Origin: Allium sativum
Taxonomy: Eukaryota; Streptophyta; Magnoliopsida; Asparagales; Amaryllidaceae
Direction: 5' to 3'
Length of the DNA stretch: 64,000 nucleotides
Assembly: GCA_030737875.1 (NCBI GenBank)
Contig: CM060915.1
Span: forward strand, 901,906,177 to 901,970,176
Shown here: in pieces, positions 44,671 through 56,405 of the stretch
How positions within the stretch are numbered: the first letter of the stretch is position 1
Layout of the letters: each line of letters opens with the position of its first letter
Program-made: the position numbers and the translations under genes
The notes under the pieces: generated by a model
The model's input: the letters and a program-made list of their open reading frames with translations, nothing else
What the model was told of the DNA's origin: nothing
The model's database searches: none

Positions 44671-45624
44671 ACAATTTACAATTCCTAATTGTAAATTACT
44701 AAACATTCCAAATTAATCCAAGTCTACCTATGTCATTATAGGTAACTATTTCTATATTTTCCCCATTTGAATTACGCGTTCCATTTCATATAAATATTAC
44801 ATAAATTATGCCAATTGTAATCCCTTTTCACCCGTTTCCTCTCTAACGTATTCGTACGCATTTTGGCAGCATCTAGGCTATAAAGTAGCATGGCTACAAC
44901 AATGAAAAGGGAATATGACAAAGGTGATAGTTTCAATATATCTTGGCATAAACATAAACATAAACTGGTATGATAACAAGGTGAATAGTCATGTAATCAT
45001 CATGGCAAGGTAGGCATAAAAGTGATGAACTTGTAGCAACTATGATGTCAACGCAACATAATGAGATCTAAATTAACCATAAGATGTCCAATTATTTAGA
45101 TTTAGCATAGTTAGGGTGACATAGTAACATGTTTAGGTCTACGGATGAATTCACATGTCAAGTTTACAACATATCTCAATAGATCACAATATGATAGGTG
45201 AAAGGTGATTAACATAAAGATCTAGATCAAAGTAATGTTTCAACTGTCCAATTTAATAGATATACGTCCACCGTAACATGACTACAAGTCAAGATCCATA
45301 TAAGCTACATAATCGAATAACCACAATTTTATTAGATTTAGGAAAATAGATTTGTCATGATATAGTATAGGATTTCACATTAACACAGAATCATACTTTA
45401 CAACATATCCAATTCATAGTCTTTCAAAATCTACTTTTATTTATCTAAACCTAGAAACAACTAGAACTCACAGCGTTAGGTTTAGGGAATCAAGAAAGAA
45501 CGGATCTAGAATTTCTGAATTGGATTTGCAAAATATGTTGTTGTAGAAGGCGGTTCAGTTTGCACTGCAGTAGCATATGGCCTCCATGATTTCCGATGAA
45601 GGAAATATGAGAAATAGGACATGT

Positions 45625-45632
45625 ATATATCG
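45625..45632 (-). promoter_or_regulatory. TATA box in C1 5' LTR
   Basis: The minus strand reads GATATATA, downstream of the GTCGAC cluster in the direction of transcription. Confidence 0.4.
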
Positions 45633-45676
45633 TTGCCAGACCCCCTGAAACTGAGTGCCACATCAGCCCTAGGGGT

Positions 45677-45765
45677 GTCGACACCCCTGCGGGTAGGTCG
45701 ACCCCTAGGTCGACACCCCTTCAAGGGGTCGACCCCTTGGTCGACACCCCTTTATGGGGGTCGAC
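45677..45765. promoter_or_regulatory. GTCGAC cluster in C1 5' LTR
   Basis: Six GTCGAC palindromes in 89 bp (45677, 45697, 45709, 45728, 45740, 45760), most as GGTCGACC. Confidence 0.55.
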
Positions 45766-46070
45766 CCCCTAGAGCGGGAATTTTGCCGCTCAGACGAATT
45801 TTTCGAATTTGAATCCATTGGATAAAATTATGACCGTCTCTGACTCACCTCTGACTCATGCATATATATAAAATATTTCTGTGTGTATACAAACTTAGAA
45901 TCCTCATAACTTCTCCATATGTTGCCCATTTTACGCAAACCAAATGTTCATCTTGACTAGAATTTCGAGACGGTCGCAATGGTGCAGTCTGATTCCTCTA
46001 ATTCTGAATATTAAATTAGTTATTATTTAATTTATCCTCTTTTAGTGTTGGTAAAACTCGGGGTGTTACA

Positions 46071-46873
46071 AATATTGTGGTGTCGTTAAGACATCAGAAA
46101 AGGTGTTACTATGGCGTCGTTAAATTTTAGCGACACAATTGCAATGAATTATGTTTAAATGAAAACAGATGACGCTATGGTATTGTTGAAATATAACAAT
46201 GAAATAGCAACGCCTGTATTTGTTAGGAGATTACTGTTAGTATGGTGTTGCAAAGATTAGTTTTGTCATAATGACAATCCAATCAAAGATCATCATAGCA
46301 ATGACATCAGTAAGCTTTTAGTGATGCATTTGTGCCGCCATACTACTAGAATGTTTAACAATAATTCATTATATATTACCCATCCAACTACAAAACAATT
46401 ATAAATGCGCAACGCTAATTAACTTACTCATCATAGATAGTCAAATATGCATTGCTAATTAATATATATAACTAGTAAACCAGGATAAACAAGTACACTG
46501 TAAATACAAACAACATCAAAATTTATAAAACAATATTTCAAACTCACACGACAACCACATTCCAACTCAACATGTCCGAGTAAACCTTAGTAACATCACA
46601 CATATCTGATGCATAAACTTATCACATGTCCAACTAAGGTATGTTACGTATGCAACAGTCCACTGTCCTCACTCCTTTGTCTGTACTATCTGTACTGCTA
46701 CATATGATTCTCCAATATAATGATCAATATACACAAAGCATGTAGTAATTCGAACATTTGTTTATGAATCGTGACAGTGACATAGAAGGCTCGGCCTTTT
46801 CGGTTTCCGAATATTGCAGATGAATTTTCCATCAAAAGAATATGATGTAGAACAACATCCAAGGAGATCAACA
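46071..46873 (+). mobile_element. CACTA element continuation and attached repeat
   Basis: After C1, subterminal-like motifs resume (GGCGTCGTTAAATTTTAGCG at about 46112; GACGCTATGG). No transposase is recognised. The right part (46709-46870) is the dispersed 160-bp repeat. The homology to 17428-17588 stops at the start of Copia-2 (46874), so Copia-2 probably inserted into this sequence. Confidence 0.55.
46709..46870. repeat. Dispersed ~160-bp repeat, copy 2
   Basis: See copy 1 at 17428-17588. Confidence 0.7.
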
Positions 46874-47773
46874 TGTTGGAAACGAATAAGCAAGAGAAAG
46901 AGGAATTTGGGAAGAAGAAGAGAGCAACCTATAGTCCCACATCGTCAAAATATAAACACAACCTCTTCTAATATATTAGTAGACAATAAGCTTATATAAA
47001 GTAAAAGTAAGAGGACCTATAAAGGACTGTGGGCTAGCCATGACACAATATACACTAAAGTGTCAAAGATTGGGCCTTGGGCTCTTGGTGTTTCTTTCTT
47101 GGTTGAATATGACTGATGGTTACTGATTGGGCCAGTGCGCAGAAATGAGAATTTATTTCTCTCAAAACTTGAAAGGCATATCCATTGAGTCCAGAATTTG
47201 AAAGGCAAGTCTGTTCAGATGAATGAGCATAACCATTTGAATTCTGAGCACACGTAGATTAATGACCATGTGTTTAAAGGGTCGCAACCTTTCCATTTCC
47301 AGCGGTTACTAATAGGCACCTCCTCTAGCCTATAAATATATTGCCAAACCAAGATAGAACTCGCTTATGATTCTGCTCGCATTACTTCTGCTTCTTCAAA
47401 GTAATCCTATGATTTAGTTTCTGTAATCTACTACAGTTCGTCAAAGCTCCATTTGCTGGCACTATGCTATGGGGTTGGTCCGCTTTATCCTGGGAAACAA
47501 ATTACAATTAAATCAGTCTGTGCATACAATAACAATATTGTTTCAAGCAAACAGAATCATTTTTGGACTCAGACATTATTGAAATATTCTTCTTACAGTC
47601 TCTAGGAGACGGTTCTGTACCGCCCCAATCTAGTGCACAATCGGTCACACTTTCTATAGTTGATGTAAACATAGTTTGACGTGACAATTGTGGCATAATT
47701 GAGTAACATAGATGTTATTACCGTCTATTTGTAATACATTTGTTTATTGACAAAAGATCTAATAATTTTGAAA

Positions 47774-48690
47774 CAATATTTGTTGCAAATGATGCAGAAC
47801 ACCAATAGTGATTCCACATCGATTCAGACGGTGACAAACGCTCCGCCAGCGCTTGTGCTTCCAACAATGACTCTATCCCATGGAGAAAGGCAAAAGAAAT
47901 TGAACGGAATTAATTTCAAGCATTGGCAATAGAAAATGTTGTTTTATTTAGCAACACTGAGCCTTGCCAAGTTTCTGACTGAAGATGCTACTGTGGTAGC
48001 CGAACTCGAACCCAATGCTACCAAACTAGAGGCTCTTACCATCTGGAAAAACTCAGATTTCATGTGTAAAAACTATATTCTGAATGGTCTAGATGATAGA
48101 CTTTACGATGTCTATTATGCTATTGCAATGTCCAAACAACTCTTGTTGGCTCTGGAAAAGTAGTACAAAACTGAAGATGCAGGCATGAGGAAATTCATTG
48201 CTAAAAATTTCTTCACTTCAAAATGGTTGACTCAAAGACGGTGATCAGTCAAACTCAAGAATTGCAACTTATCATCTGTCAACTAGAGGATGAGAAGATG
48301 ACTCCTAGCGAGACTTTTCAAGTTGGTGCAACTGTTGAGAAATTGTATCCTTCTTGGAAGGACTTCAAGAATTACCTTAAGCATGAGCGTAAGGAAATTA
48401 TAATGAAATAGCTCATAATTCGACTGCGTATTGAGGAAGATAACATAAATTATGAGAAAAAGATTTCTCGTAATGTTTCTGCCAAAGCACATGTAGTTGA
48501 GTCAGACAAGACTAACAAGAGAAAATGGGAGAAAGCTCCTAAGAAGTCAAAGAAATTTCTGGGTTCTTGCCACAACAGTGGAAAGAAAGGGCACAAAGCA
48601 GCCGAATGTCGCACACCTAAAACGAAGAAGTCAGAGGAAAATATTGCTAATGTTTCGAAAGGCATTTTTGACATTGATTTATAAGCAGTA
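47774..48690 (+). pseudogene. gag: Copia-2 gag
   Basis: The frame reads NTNSDSTSIQTVTNAPPALV, then FKHW, and after a stop at 47930-47932 continues FLATLSLAKFL...LDDRLYDVYYAIAMSK. A frameshift near 48205 is followed by VISQTQELQLIICQLEDEKM and by a knuckle CHNSGKKGHKAAEC near 48577, in which the second Cys is Ser. Several stops lie within. It belongs to the UBN2-type gag of plant Copia elements but differs from Copia-1. Confidence 0.8.
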
Positions 48691-50498
48691 ATTTCAGAAT
48701 GCAACCTTGTTGGTAACTCGAAGGAATGGTTTGTAGACACTGGAGCCACTCGACACATATGTGCTAACGAGTGGATGTTTACAACCTATAAAACTACCAC
48801 TAATGATGAACATTTTTTAATGGGAAATTCATCTACTTCAAAGGTTGAAGGTAAATGAAAAGTTTTGTTGAAACTGACTTTTGGAAAGGAACTGACTTTA
48901 AATGATGTTCTCCATATTCCAAAAATTCGCAAGAACCACGTTTCAGGATCGTTATTGAGCAAGCATGGCTTCAAATTGACCTTTGAAGCTAATAAATTTG
49001 TTCTTTCCAAGAATGGAGTATACATTGGAAGAGGATATGTGCGGGATGGTTTGTTTAAAGCAAATGTAATCACTATTGTACCATGCACTGATATGAATAA
49101 AAGTGAATCTTCTGCTTATATTGTTGAATCTTCTAACATATGGTATTCTAGATTAGGGAATGCAAACTTTGATACATTGCGAAAATTGATTAATCTAGAA
49201 TTTAGACCAAAATGCAATATAGATTCCAACTATAAATGTCAAGTCTGTGCAGAAGCAAAATTAACAAGAATCTCATTTCATCATGCTGAACTAGAGACCA
49301 AACCTGTTGACCTAATACACACTGATGTATGTGATTTGAAAACATATCAAACTAGAGGTGGAAAAGGATACTTTATTACATTCTTTGGTGATTGTACTAG
49401 ATACTGTCATGTTTATCTCCTTAGAAGCAAGGACGAAGCATTCGAAATGTTTAGTATATGGCAGAAGTTGAGAATGAACTCAACAGGAAAATAAAATCTT
49501 TAAGAAGTGATAGTGGAGGAGAACACAAGTCTCCATTTGAGGAATTCTGTGCTGAGCATGGAATTATACATCAAACTACGTCCCCGTATTTACCTTAATC
49601 CAACAGTACAACCGAATGGAAAATAGATCTCTTAAATAAATGATGAATGCCTTACTAATTAGCTCGGGCGTGCCAGATAACTTTTGGGGAATAACTATTC
49701 TTTTGGAAAATCATATTTTAATAAAATATCCCTAAAGAAAACATCTAAATCTCCTCATGAACTTTGGAAAAACAGACCACCATCCTACAAATACCTAAAT
49801 TGTGGGGGTGTCTTGCCAAAGCAAAGGTACCAAAACCGAAGAAGGTCAAAATTGAACCAAAAACAATTGATCATGTATTCATTGGATATGCACAAAACAG
49901 TGTCGCATATCGATTTTTGTAACACAAATCTGAAATTGATGATATTTGTGAAAATACCATTATTGAGTCGAGAAATGCAAGATTTTTTGAACATGCATTT
50001 CCCTTGAAACATGGTACTGGAAATCATACACCTAAGAGACCAAGGGAAGATGAGGTTCCTTATTCTCTTGAGGATGCAGAACAAAATAACACTCAGCAAA
50101 GTAGTGCCGAGCAGCAAGTGGAGGAACAAGGAAAAAGTAAAGGTCAAGGACTTTAAAAACCTTTGGATCGGACTTCTGTACATTTATGTTAGAAGATGAT
50201 CCATTGACAAACAAACAAGTTATGTCTTCCAGCGATGCCCCTTATTGGAAAGAGATAATTAACAATGAGACTGAATCCATTATGTCCAATCATACATGGG
50301 AATTAGTTGATTTATCTCAAGGATGTAAGAACTTAGGTAATAAATGGATATTTAAAAAGAAATTGAAACCTGATGGTTTAATAGACAAGTACAAAGCTCG
50401 TCTGGTAGTCCAAGGTTTTAGACAAAAGGAAGACCTAGATTATTTTGATACATATTCACTGTTGATCTCAAAACTAGAATCAACACCAAGGGTGCAAA
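48691..50498 (+). pseudogene. pol: Copia-2 protease, integrase and RT start
   Basis: Protease: WFVDTGATRHIC near 48729, with the active-site Ser of DSG as Thr, a common variant. 48865-49494 (209 codons) then has the integrase zinc finger (KCQVCAEAKLTR) and first Asp in LIHTDVCDLKTY. A frame change leads to SLRSDSGGEHKSPFEEFC, the second Asp. Integrase then decays with stops. RT begins at 50186-50490 (TWELVDLSQGCKNLGNKW, YKARLVVQGFRQKEDLDYF) and is cut by E2. The YVDD box is not in this window. Confidence 0.85.
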
Positions 50499-51031
50499 TG
50501 TACACTTCACCAATAATGGTCAGAATTAAAATATGAGGCCACAACCGCAAAAATTAAACTATAAAAATGAAGACAAGAAGCTTTTTATAGTGGTTCGATT
50601 CAATATGAATTTACGTCCACTTCTAATCAATTCTCATTATGATACTTGGGCTTACAAAATATGGATATTCACTCATTATATCCATTTCTCTCTTTTAAAT
50701 CTCTTTATTATGTTGCTTCTCTTTAATTTGGCAAGGAATTGATAGGATCTCTAGCTTTGTGGTGGTAAAAGTACGGATCTTTAGTCACTCAAATGCCTTG
50801 ATCCTTTTTCCATGATATAACAAGAGTTTTGCGTTACATCCAGATTTACAGTGGATTGGAGAAGATATGAAATTGCTTGAATGACGTTGGAGTGATTAAT
50901 CTTGTAGCCTGGATGGGATTGAAAGTGCTTAGATTCAATTGGAGAGAGCTTTAATGATTATCATCACAGATTTGATCTACATGAAGTTGGAAAGAGCTGT
51001 TGAATCCATAGAGTCCATTAAAGAAGTTGTA
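50499..51031 (-). repeat. E2 3' LTR, left piece
   Basis: Matches the first quarter of the element A LTR (box ATAGTGGTTCG near 50588). Ends with the TTGTA duplication of B1. Confidence 0.7.
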
Positions 51032-52726
51032 TGTAACACCCCATGCCTATTAATGTCACTCTCAAAGGGAATGCATTAACTTTTATGGAGTATTATTGGT
51101 GTATAGAACAGAATATAACAAGACAGATACATATATTGGCACTTGAAAATTTTAAAACAACTTTTATTGCAGTGGAGAAATAGTTTGATTACAACAACAT
51201 CATAATCCAACAGTAAAACTAAGTACACTTAGTATCCATCTTGACAAATTGTTTTCTGAGTACATAAAGTAAAAAAGCATAACCCCGACATAAGTAGCCA
51301 TAAAAGAGATGAGCTGAACTTTACTTTCAGCAATCCAAGCACTTCCAAAAGAGAGAGAAAGATCCTAATCAAGCTCCACTAGCACTAGTCCCACCATGAG
51401 AACCTGGGGGGGGGGGAGAGGAAGAAAAGAAGCAAAAACAAAAGGGGTCAGACATAAAATCCGGCGAGTCCAATTACTTTAACAATATAATTATTAAAGT
51501 AATTAGGATAAGGCATAAACTGGTAAAACAAGGAATGACTGTGAAGCAAGTGGGTAAGACAAAACAAACAAGAGGAATATACTGGTGTTAATCACGCTCC
51601 TAATCGCTATAAGAAAATTACTATACTGCACCAACACTTGTCACCCTAAAAGTTGATCCCGCCTACTGAACAAAATAATAACAATGGTAGTTTCTTGTAC
51701 CCCTAGTTGTCTTCATACGTGCCGCCTGCTCCTATCTCCACTAGTTGTACCCACTACCCTCCCCATTCTAATTACAAATTTATTTATAATATGGTAGTTG
51801 GACTCCTAGCTATCTTCATATATGTCGCTTGCTCCTATCTCTGCTAGTCATACCCACTACCTTCCCCATTCGATTGGCTCCCTAACTCGTAGATACTCGT
51901 GCTGGTCCCACAATGGGGTGTATCACTTCCAAAAGTGGCAACCCGATACCACTAAAGATGCACGGCTTATACCTACACGATGCAACAACGTCTTACCTAC
52001 CAGTTCGGGCCCACGCACGCACATGACCCCGTTTGACTTGCGTTGCCACCGCTAACCCGTTTTGACCTCTTACAATAAAACCCAGTAAGCGTGTCCCGTC
52101 TTCGATCTAGATCGAGCTCACTTAGATACTAAATGGGTTACTGGTTGGAAAGGGTCCCCACACTTGACACAAGCTTTCCACCTATTCTTGGTCCCCACAA
52201 GGATTTCCCACTTAACCCCATCTTATTCATGTCTTCTTACATGTTTCAACTTGGTTAACCATTTATAATTGTATTCTGCATGTCATCCATGTTACCCACT
52301 TACCAAATCAACATGTGTTATTGGTTAAGCTTGTCTTAACCCTATCCACTTATCAGATATATATTATTGGTTAAGTTGGTCTCAACCCTACCTACTTATC
52401 AAATTAATATATATATTATTGGTTAAGCTAGTCTTGACCCTACCTACTTATCAGATTATAGGTTAAGCTGGCCTTAACCCTATCCACTATCATGTTTTCT
52501 GTATCATAAATAAATATATATATCGTATAACATGTTTTACTTAATTTATGATTAAGTAAATCTTAGTTCACAGATACATTGGTCAAGAGAATAACTCCCT
52601 AAGTATCAACCCCGAAGACCGAAATCAACATCAGATTGGTACTCAGAGAATTACTCAACTCAACCAAAATTCTGTTTATCATTCATATTCGTCTTTGATC
52701 AGCATTAATTAATTATTATTGCATAG

Positions 52727-53050
52727 ACCTCTCACATTAAGTCGATTGCTTGTGGCTGCTGGATATGTCGGGCTGTTCCGGGCAGACTTCCACCACAAGC
52801 CAGTGCCTAAGCATCTTTTAATTATGCCTACAACCTCTCACATTAGACTGCCGTTTGCGGTTGTTGGATGTGCCGGGTGGGTTCGGGCAGTCTTATACCA
52901 CAAACGAGTCTAACCTCGTGTCTTAGGCATTTATTACTTATTTAATTCATGCCTTTGACCTCTCACATTAGACTGCCATTTGTAGTTGCTGGGTGTGTCG
53001 GGCGGTTCCGGCAGTCTTATACCACAAACGAGTCTAACCTCGTGTCTCAG
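52727..53050 (-). repeat. Three covarying hairpin units in B1 3' LTR
   Basis: Unit 2 is clearest: outer TTAGACT (52843) with AGTCTAA (52907), inner CGTTTGCGGT (52852) with ACCACAAACG (52897), and apex GCCGGGTGGGTTCGGGCAG. Unit 3 (52969-53047) has the same helices. Unit 1 (52735-52800) has GCTTGTGG with CCACAAGC. Confidence 0.75.
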
Positions 53051-53319
53051 GCATTTATTATGCACTTAATTTATTCAACCCCTGTTTGAATAATGTCCCT
53101 ATTTCAAAATTGTCTATAACTTCCAAATTAATCTATGTCCATAACTGTCACCTAAATTATGTCCATAATTTCTATGCATATAAATTAGGCCAATTAATGT
53201 CTCCAATTTATTATATGTTTTTTTAGCCATTTTATGCAAATTTTCAAAATATTAATTTTGTAATATTTTCCCATTGTCCCCACGTTGTTCGTACGTGTAA
53301 TACATATAATACGTAGGCT

Positions 53320-54140
53320 AGCAAATAGCCTAACTCACAAAAACATCACAACTTGCATGACACATAAAAATAGATCTAACTCGCAAATAAAACAGGCTAG
53401 CAAGAATCAAAACTTGCATGATTATAATTTATATAATCATAAATTTACATAATCAATAACTTGCATAGGCAATAGGCATAATTTGCATAAACTACAAACT
53501 GGCACGGATCAAATTATACAAGATATGAGTTGCATAGATCTATACACATAAAGGTGAACTTGCATATATGAACATGGTTTTCGCATAAACTAGCATACGA
53601 TCAACATACAAACTTGTATTAAACTTGCATATGCAATTTAGACATGTAAATTAAGACTTACATAGCTTACATATAAATTAGCATATGATTCACATCCAAA
53701 CTTATATATAAACTTGCATATATAATTTAGACATGTAAATTAAGATTTACATTTACACTTGCATATATTTTAGACATGTAAATGTCACAAAACAAATCAA
53801 ATCTAGCACGTGTGTTTAGACATATGAACCAACATCATGAATTTAAACATGTAAACTAATATCACATGCTTTTGCATATAAACTAGCATATGTATATGCT
53901 TGAGTCAGATATAAACTTGTTTATAGTTCACATACAGACTTGCATAAGATTCACATACAAACTAGCATATGTAAAAACAGACTTGCATAAGATTCACATA
54001 CAAACATATGTTTTAACATCCCAAACTTGCATAAGATTCACATATGAACTAGCATATGTAAAAACAGACTTGCATAAGATTCACATACAAACCAGCATAT
54101 AAACTGATGTCATAAAATAAATCAAGTTAAACATATGTGA
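53320..54140. repeat. Degenerate AT-rich minisatellite in B1 3' LTR
   Basis: Dozens of copies of ACTTGCATA, alternating with ACTAGCATATG and AGATTCACATACAAAC. The most regular period is about 33 bp (53935-54100). Confidence 0.85.
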
Positions 54141-54654
54141 TTGGACATATGAAATAAATCTACCAACATAAGATAACAAAACTGTCATCGCCAATAGACA
54201 ATAACAAAGTTAAATAACATCACATGATTCAACAGACATGTTCTCATAATCCAAATTATAACACATCATAATTAATTTATTAATTATTTTGTGAAAGAAA
54301 TTGTACTCACAAAGACAGGTTAGAGAAGAGAATAATTCGTTCGTCGTTTGTGTTAGAATTCTGACTTGAAATCCCTAAGCTTTAGGAAGAAGAATTATTC
54401 TAGCAATAGCACGGTGGCCAAGAGACTAATTTAGTTTAGGTTTAGGGTTTGAGTCTATGCATGCTTATATAGAAGTTTAAATCAACCTAATCTGTTAGAT
54501 TATCATAGGAGCAATTCCAACCGCCCAAACTAGATAGAGTTATCAAGAATTGCCACCTCTGCCTTAATGACTCAGCAACAGGTCAGGTAAGACTCAACAA
54601 CAAGTCAGGATCGTCAAATTTCAGATCTGCCCCGGGGGATAGGACGACCCCCTG

Positions 54655-54691
54655 GTCGACCTGGGTAGGGGAGGTCGACCCCCTGGTCGAC
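54655..54691. promoter_or_regulatory. GTCGAC cluster in B1 3' LTR
   Basis: GTCGAC at 54655, 54674 and 54686, upstream of the minus-strand TATATAAG. Confidence 0.5.
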
Positions 54692-54973
54692 CTGGCCTTG
54701 GGCGGGAGAAATCCTGCCCAGTCCGCTTCCTCGCTTGAAATTTGAATTTTGAATTTAATCTGTACTATTTTTAATTTATTTAAAGTACTGAAACTTCCGA
54801 GGGCCATAACTTCCTCATACGAAGTCCGATTTACGAAAACTTGGACTCTATATTCCAAGCAGAATTTCGAGATGAACGCAATGGCATAACCCGTTTCCCT
54901 TAATTCTCACTTTAACAATTAAGTGTTCTTAAATTCGTTCTTTTAATAGTCGCAGAAAATTCAGGGTGTTACA

Positions 54974-54987
54974 TTCCTCCCTCCTTA
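54974..54987 (-). other. B1 polypurine tract
   Basis: The minus strand reads AAGGAGGGAGGAA next to the 3' LTR start TGTAACACC. Confidence 0.75.
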
Positions 54988-55589
54988 AAGGATTTCTCCC
55001 CCGTAATCTCCAAGTTAAGGAGAATGTATATCCTAACATCCAATCGTCCATCTACTCAATCATCAAACACAGGCATCCATTGTCCTTACAAGATTTCTAA
55101 TGTCGTAGGAACATATGCAAAAAGTGTGTGTATATGTTCCTTATCCAATGCAAAATCAGGCGGTCCACTGATTCAGTAGACCTCCTTAATGCAAATCATG
55201 ATAGTGCCATGCGTCCATTACGTATGCGAAAGAATCCTAACGATACATATTATTTCTACATGCGTGCACCACCATTCATCTAAATGCAGCAACCACATGA
55301 TAACACAACCATTATACATCCATTAAATTCAACATGCACACATATTTATATGCAATATGAAAGTGATTGAGCCGATCTAGTGCCTAATGTGTGTGTACAT
55401 GCATCCACGAGCAACCACTAGCAAACACTTGCATCCAACAAACATAACATGTCCCAAACACATGTTTACAACCATAGGGTTTTTCCTAACTAAAGATCGA
55501 AGATATCATCGCAAAGACATATTAAATGATAGGACAAGTATCAACAAAGCGCTAGAAAAAGGAGAAGTTAAAAACATACCATCAAATAA

Positions 55590-56015
55590 GGAAAGGGTAC
55601 AACATACGCATCTTGTCTTCCGTTTCTCATGTCGCGTCTCATTGATCATTTCCCCATTGCACCTTGACCAACTTGACCTCTCTGTTGCATAGCTTTATGA
55701 CCTCCGATCCAAGGATGCATGTAGGGGCTCGTCTAAGTGGGGCATCTCACTCCACTTCCACTTCTCTAAGCCTGCTCGGCTCGACTACCTCCGCGATATC
55801 TTGTAAACACTTCCGCAAATGTGACACATGAAACACGTCGCGAACACCGCTAAGCTCGTTGCCTCTTCTCATGTCCCTCCAAAATCTAGGATACATAACC
55901 TCAAAAGATCTTCAAGGATTCTATTCACCCCTTTCTGTCCGTCCATCCGTCTATGGATGATAAGCAATGCTCGTACTTACCGCCTTTTGCATATCACCTT
56001 TTCCTCCTACATCGA
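55590..56015 (-). pseudogene. pol: B1 integrase C-terminus and chromodomain
   Basis: The minus strand reads VFHVSHLRKCLQDIAEVVEP (about 55770-55850), then ILGSEVIKLCNREVKLVKVQ and a chromodomain remnant in which both expected Trp codons of the DATWE-type motif region are damaged (stops at about 55630-55650). Upstream only a short decayed YHP.TDGRTE segment (55950-55990) of the integrase core remains, joined directly to RNase H sequence, which marks a deletion. Confidence 0.75.
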
Positions 56016-56405
56016 AAACTGCTCCAGGCCCTATCCCGCAAGCCCCAGAATACACTGTGAATGGCTTACTTCCATCTGGCAAAACTAAAATTGGAGCTGT
56101 CGTCAAAGCCCTCTTCAAATGCTGGAAAGCATCGTCACGGTCAATATCCTAAGCAAAAGTCAAATTCTTCTTCGTTTACCGAGTAAGTGGGGCTGATATC
56201 TTTGTGAAATCCTTAAAGAACTTCCTATAATAGCCCGCTAGCCCTAAAAAGCTTCTTACTTCTGTTGCATTCTTAGGAATCTTCCAATCTTGGACTGCCA
56301 CCACCTTTTGCGGGATCCACAGCTATCCCCTCCTTAGAGACCACATGTCCTCACTTCTTTTATCCAAAAATGGCATTTGGCGAACATAGCTTTAAGTTGA
56401 TGCGC
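56016..56405 (-). pseudogene. pol: B1 RT thumb and start of RNase H
   Basis: The minus strand reads [20 protein letters not shown] and [12 protein letters not shown] (about 56180-56280), then LPDGSKPFTVYSGACGIG (about 56030-56085), where the first RNase H Asp position reads Gly. Broken by stops and joined to integrase remnants at about 56010. Confidence 0.75.

Larger units (their letters stand above)
34973..46070 (-). mobile_element. Element C1: chromodomain Gypsy (chromovirus, Tekay/Del-like)
   Basis: An 11098-bp minus-strand element with LTRs of 2961 bp (34973-37933) and 3005 bp (43066-46070). Flanks AGTAT (34968-34972) and AATAT (46071-46075) agree at 4 of 5. The primer-binding site is iMet-like and a purine tract precedes the 3' LTR. 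The 5.1-kb interior encodes gag, protease, RT, RNase H, integrase and a C-terminal chromodomain in the order of plant chromoviruses. All are broken by stops or frameshifts. The long LTRs and chromodomain suggest the Tekay/Del group. It is inserted in a CACTA element. Confidence 0.92.
43066..46070 (-). repeat. C1 5' LTR (3005 bp)
   Basis: Starts TGTGGCACGCC and ends GGGTGTTACA on the plus strand. Acceptor-like block at 43428-43500, hairpin units at 44453-44670, a minus-strand TATATA at 45625-45632, and six GTCGAC at 45677-45765. Confidence 0.9.
46874..50498 (+). mobile_element. Copia-2: decayed Copia element, right part interrupted
   Basis: A plus-strand Copia element. A 5' LTR probably starts TGTTGGAAACG at 46874 and ends somewhere near 47450-47490; the end and a primer-binding site are not clear. 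Gag, protease, integrase and the start of RT follow. The RT reading stops at 50498 where element E2 begins; the rest lies beyond the window. Confidence 0.75.
51032..54973 (-). repeat. B1 3' LTR (3942 bp)
   Basis: Starts TGTAACACCCC and ends GGGTGTTACA on the plus strand. Contains a G11 run within the acceptor-like block (51396-51475), three hairpin units (52727-53050), a minisatellite (53320-54140), a minus-strand TATATAAG (54466-54473) and a GTCGAC cluster (54655-54691). Confidence 0.92.

Noticed and set aside
53320..54140. CRISPR-like array
   Set aside because: The units are degenerate, without constant-length unique spacers, and the sequence is nuclear plant DNA. The arrays at 23405-23690 and 30775-31095 are rejected for the same reason.
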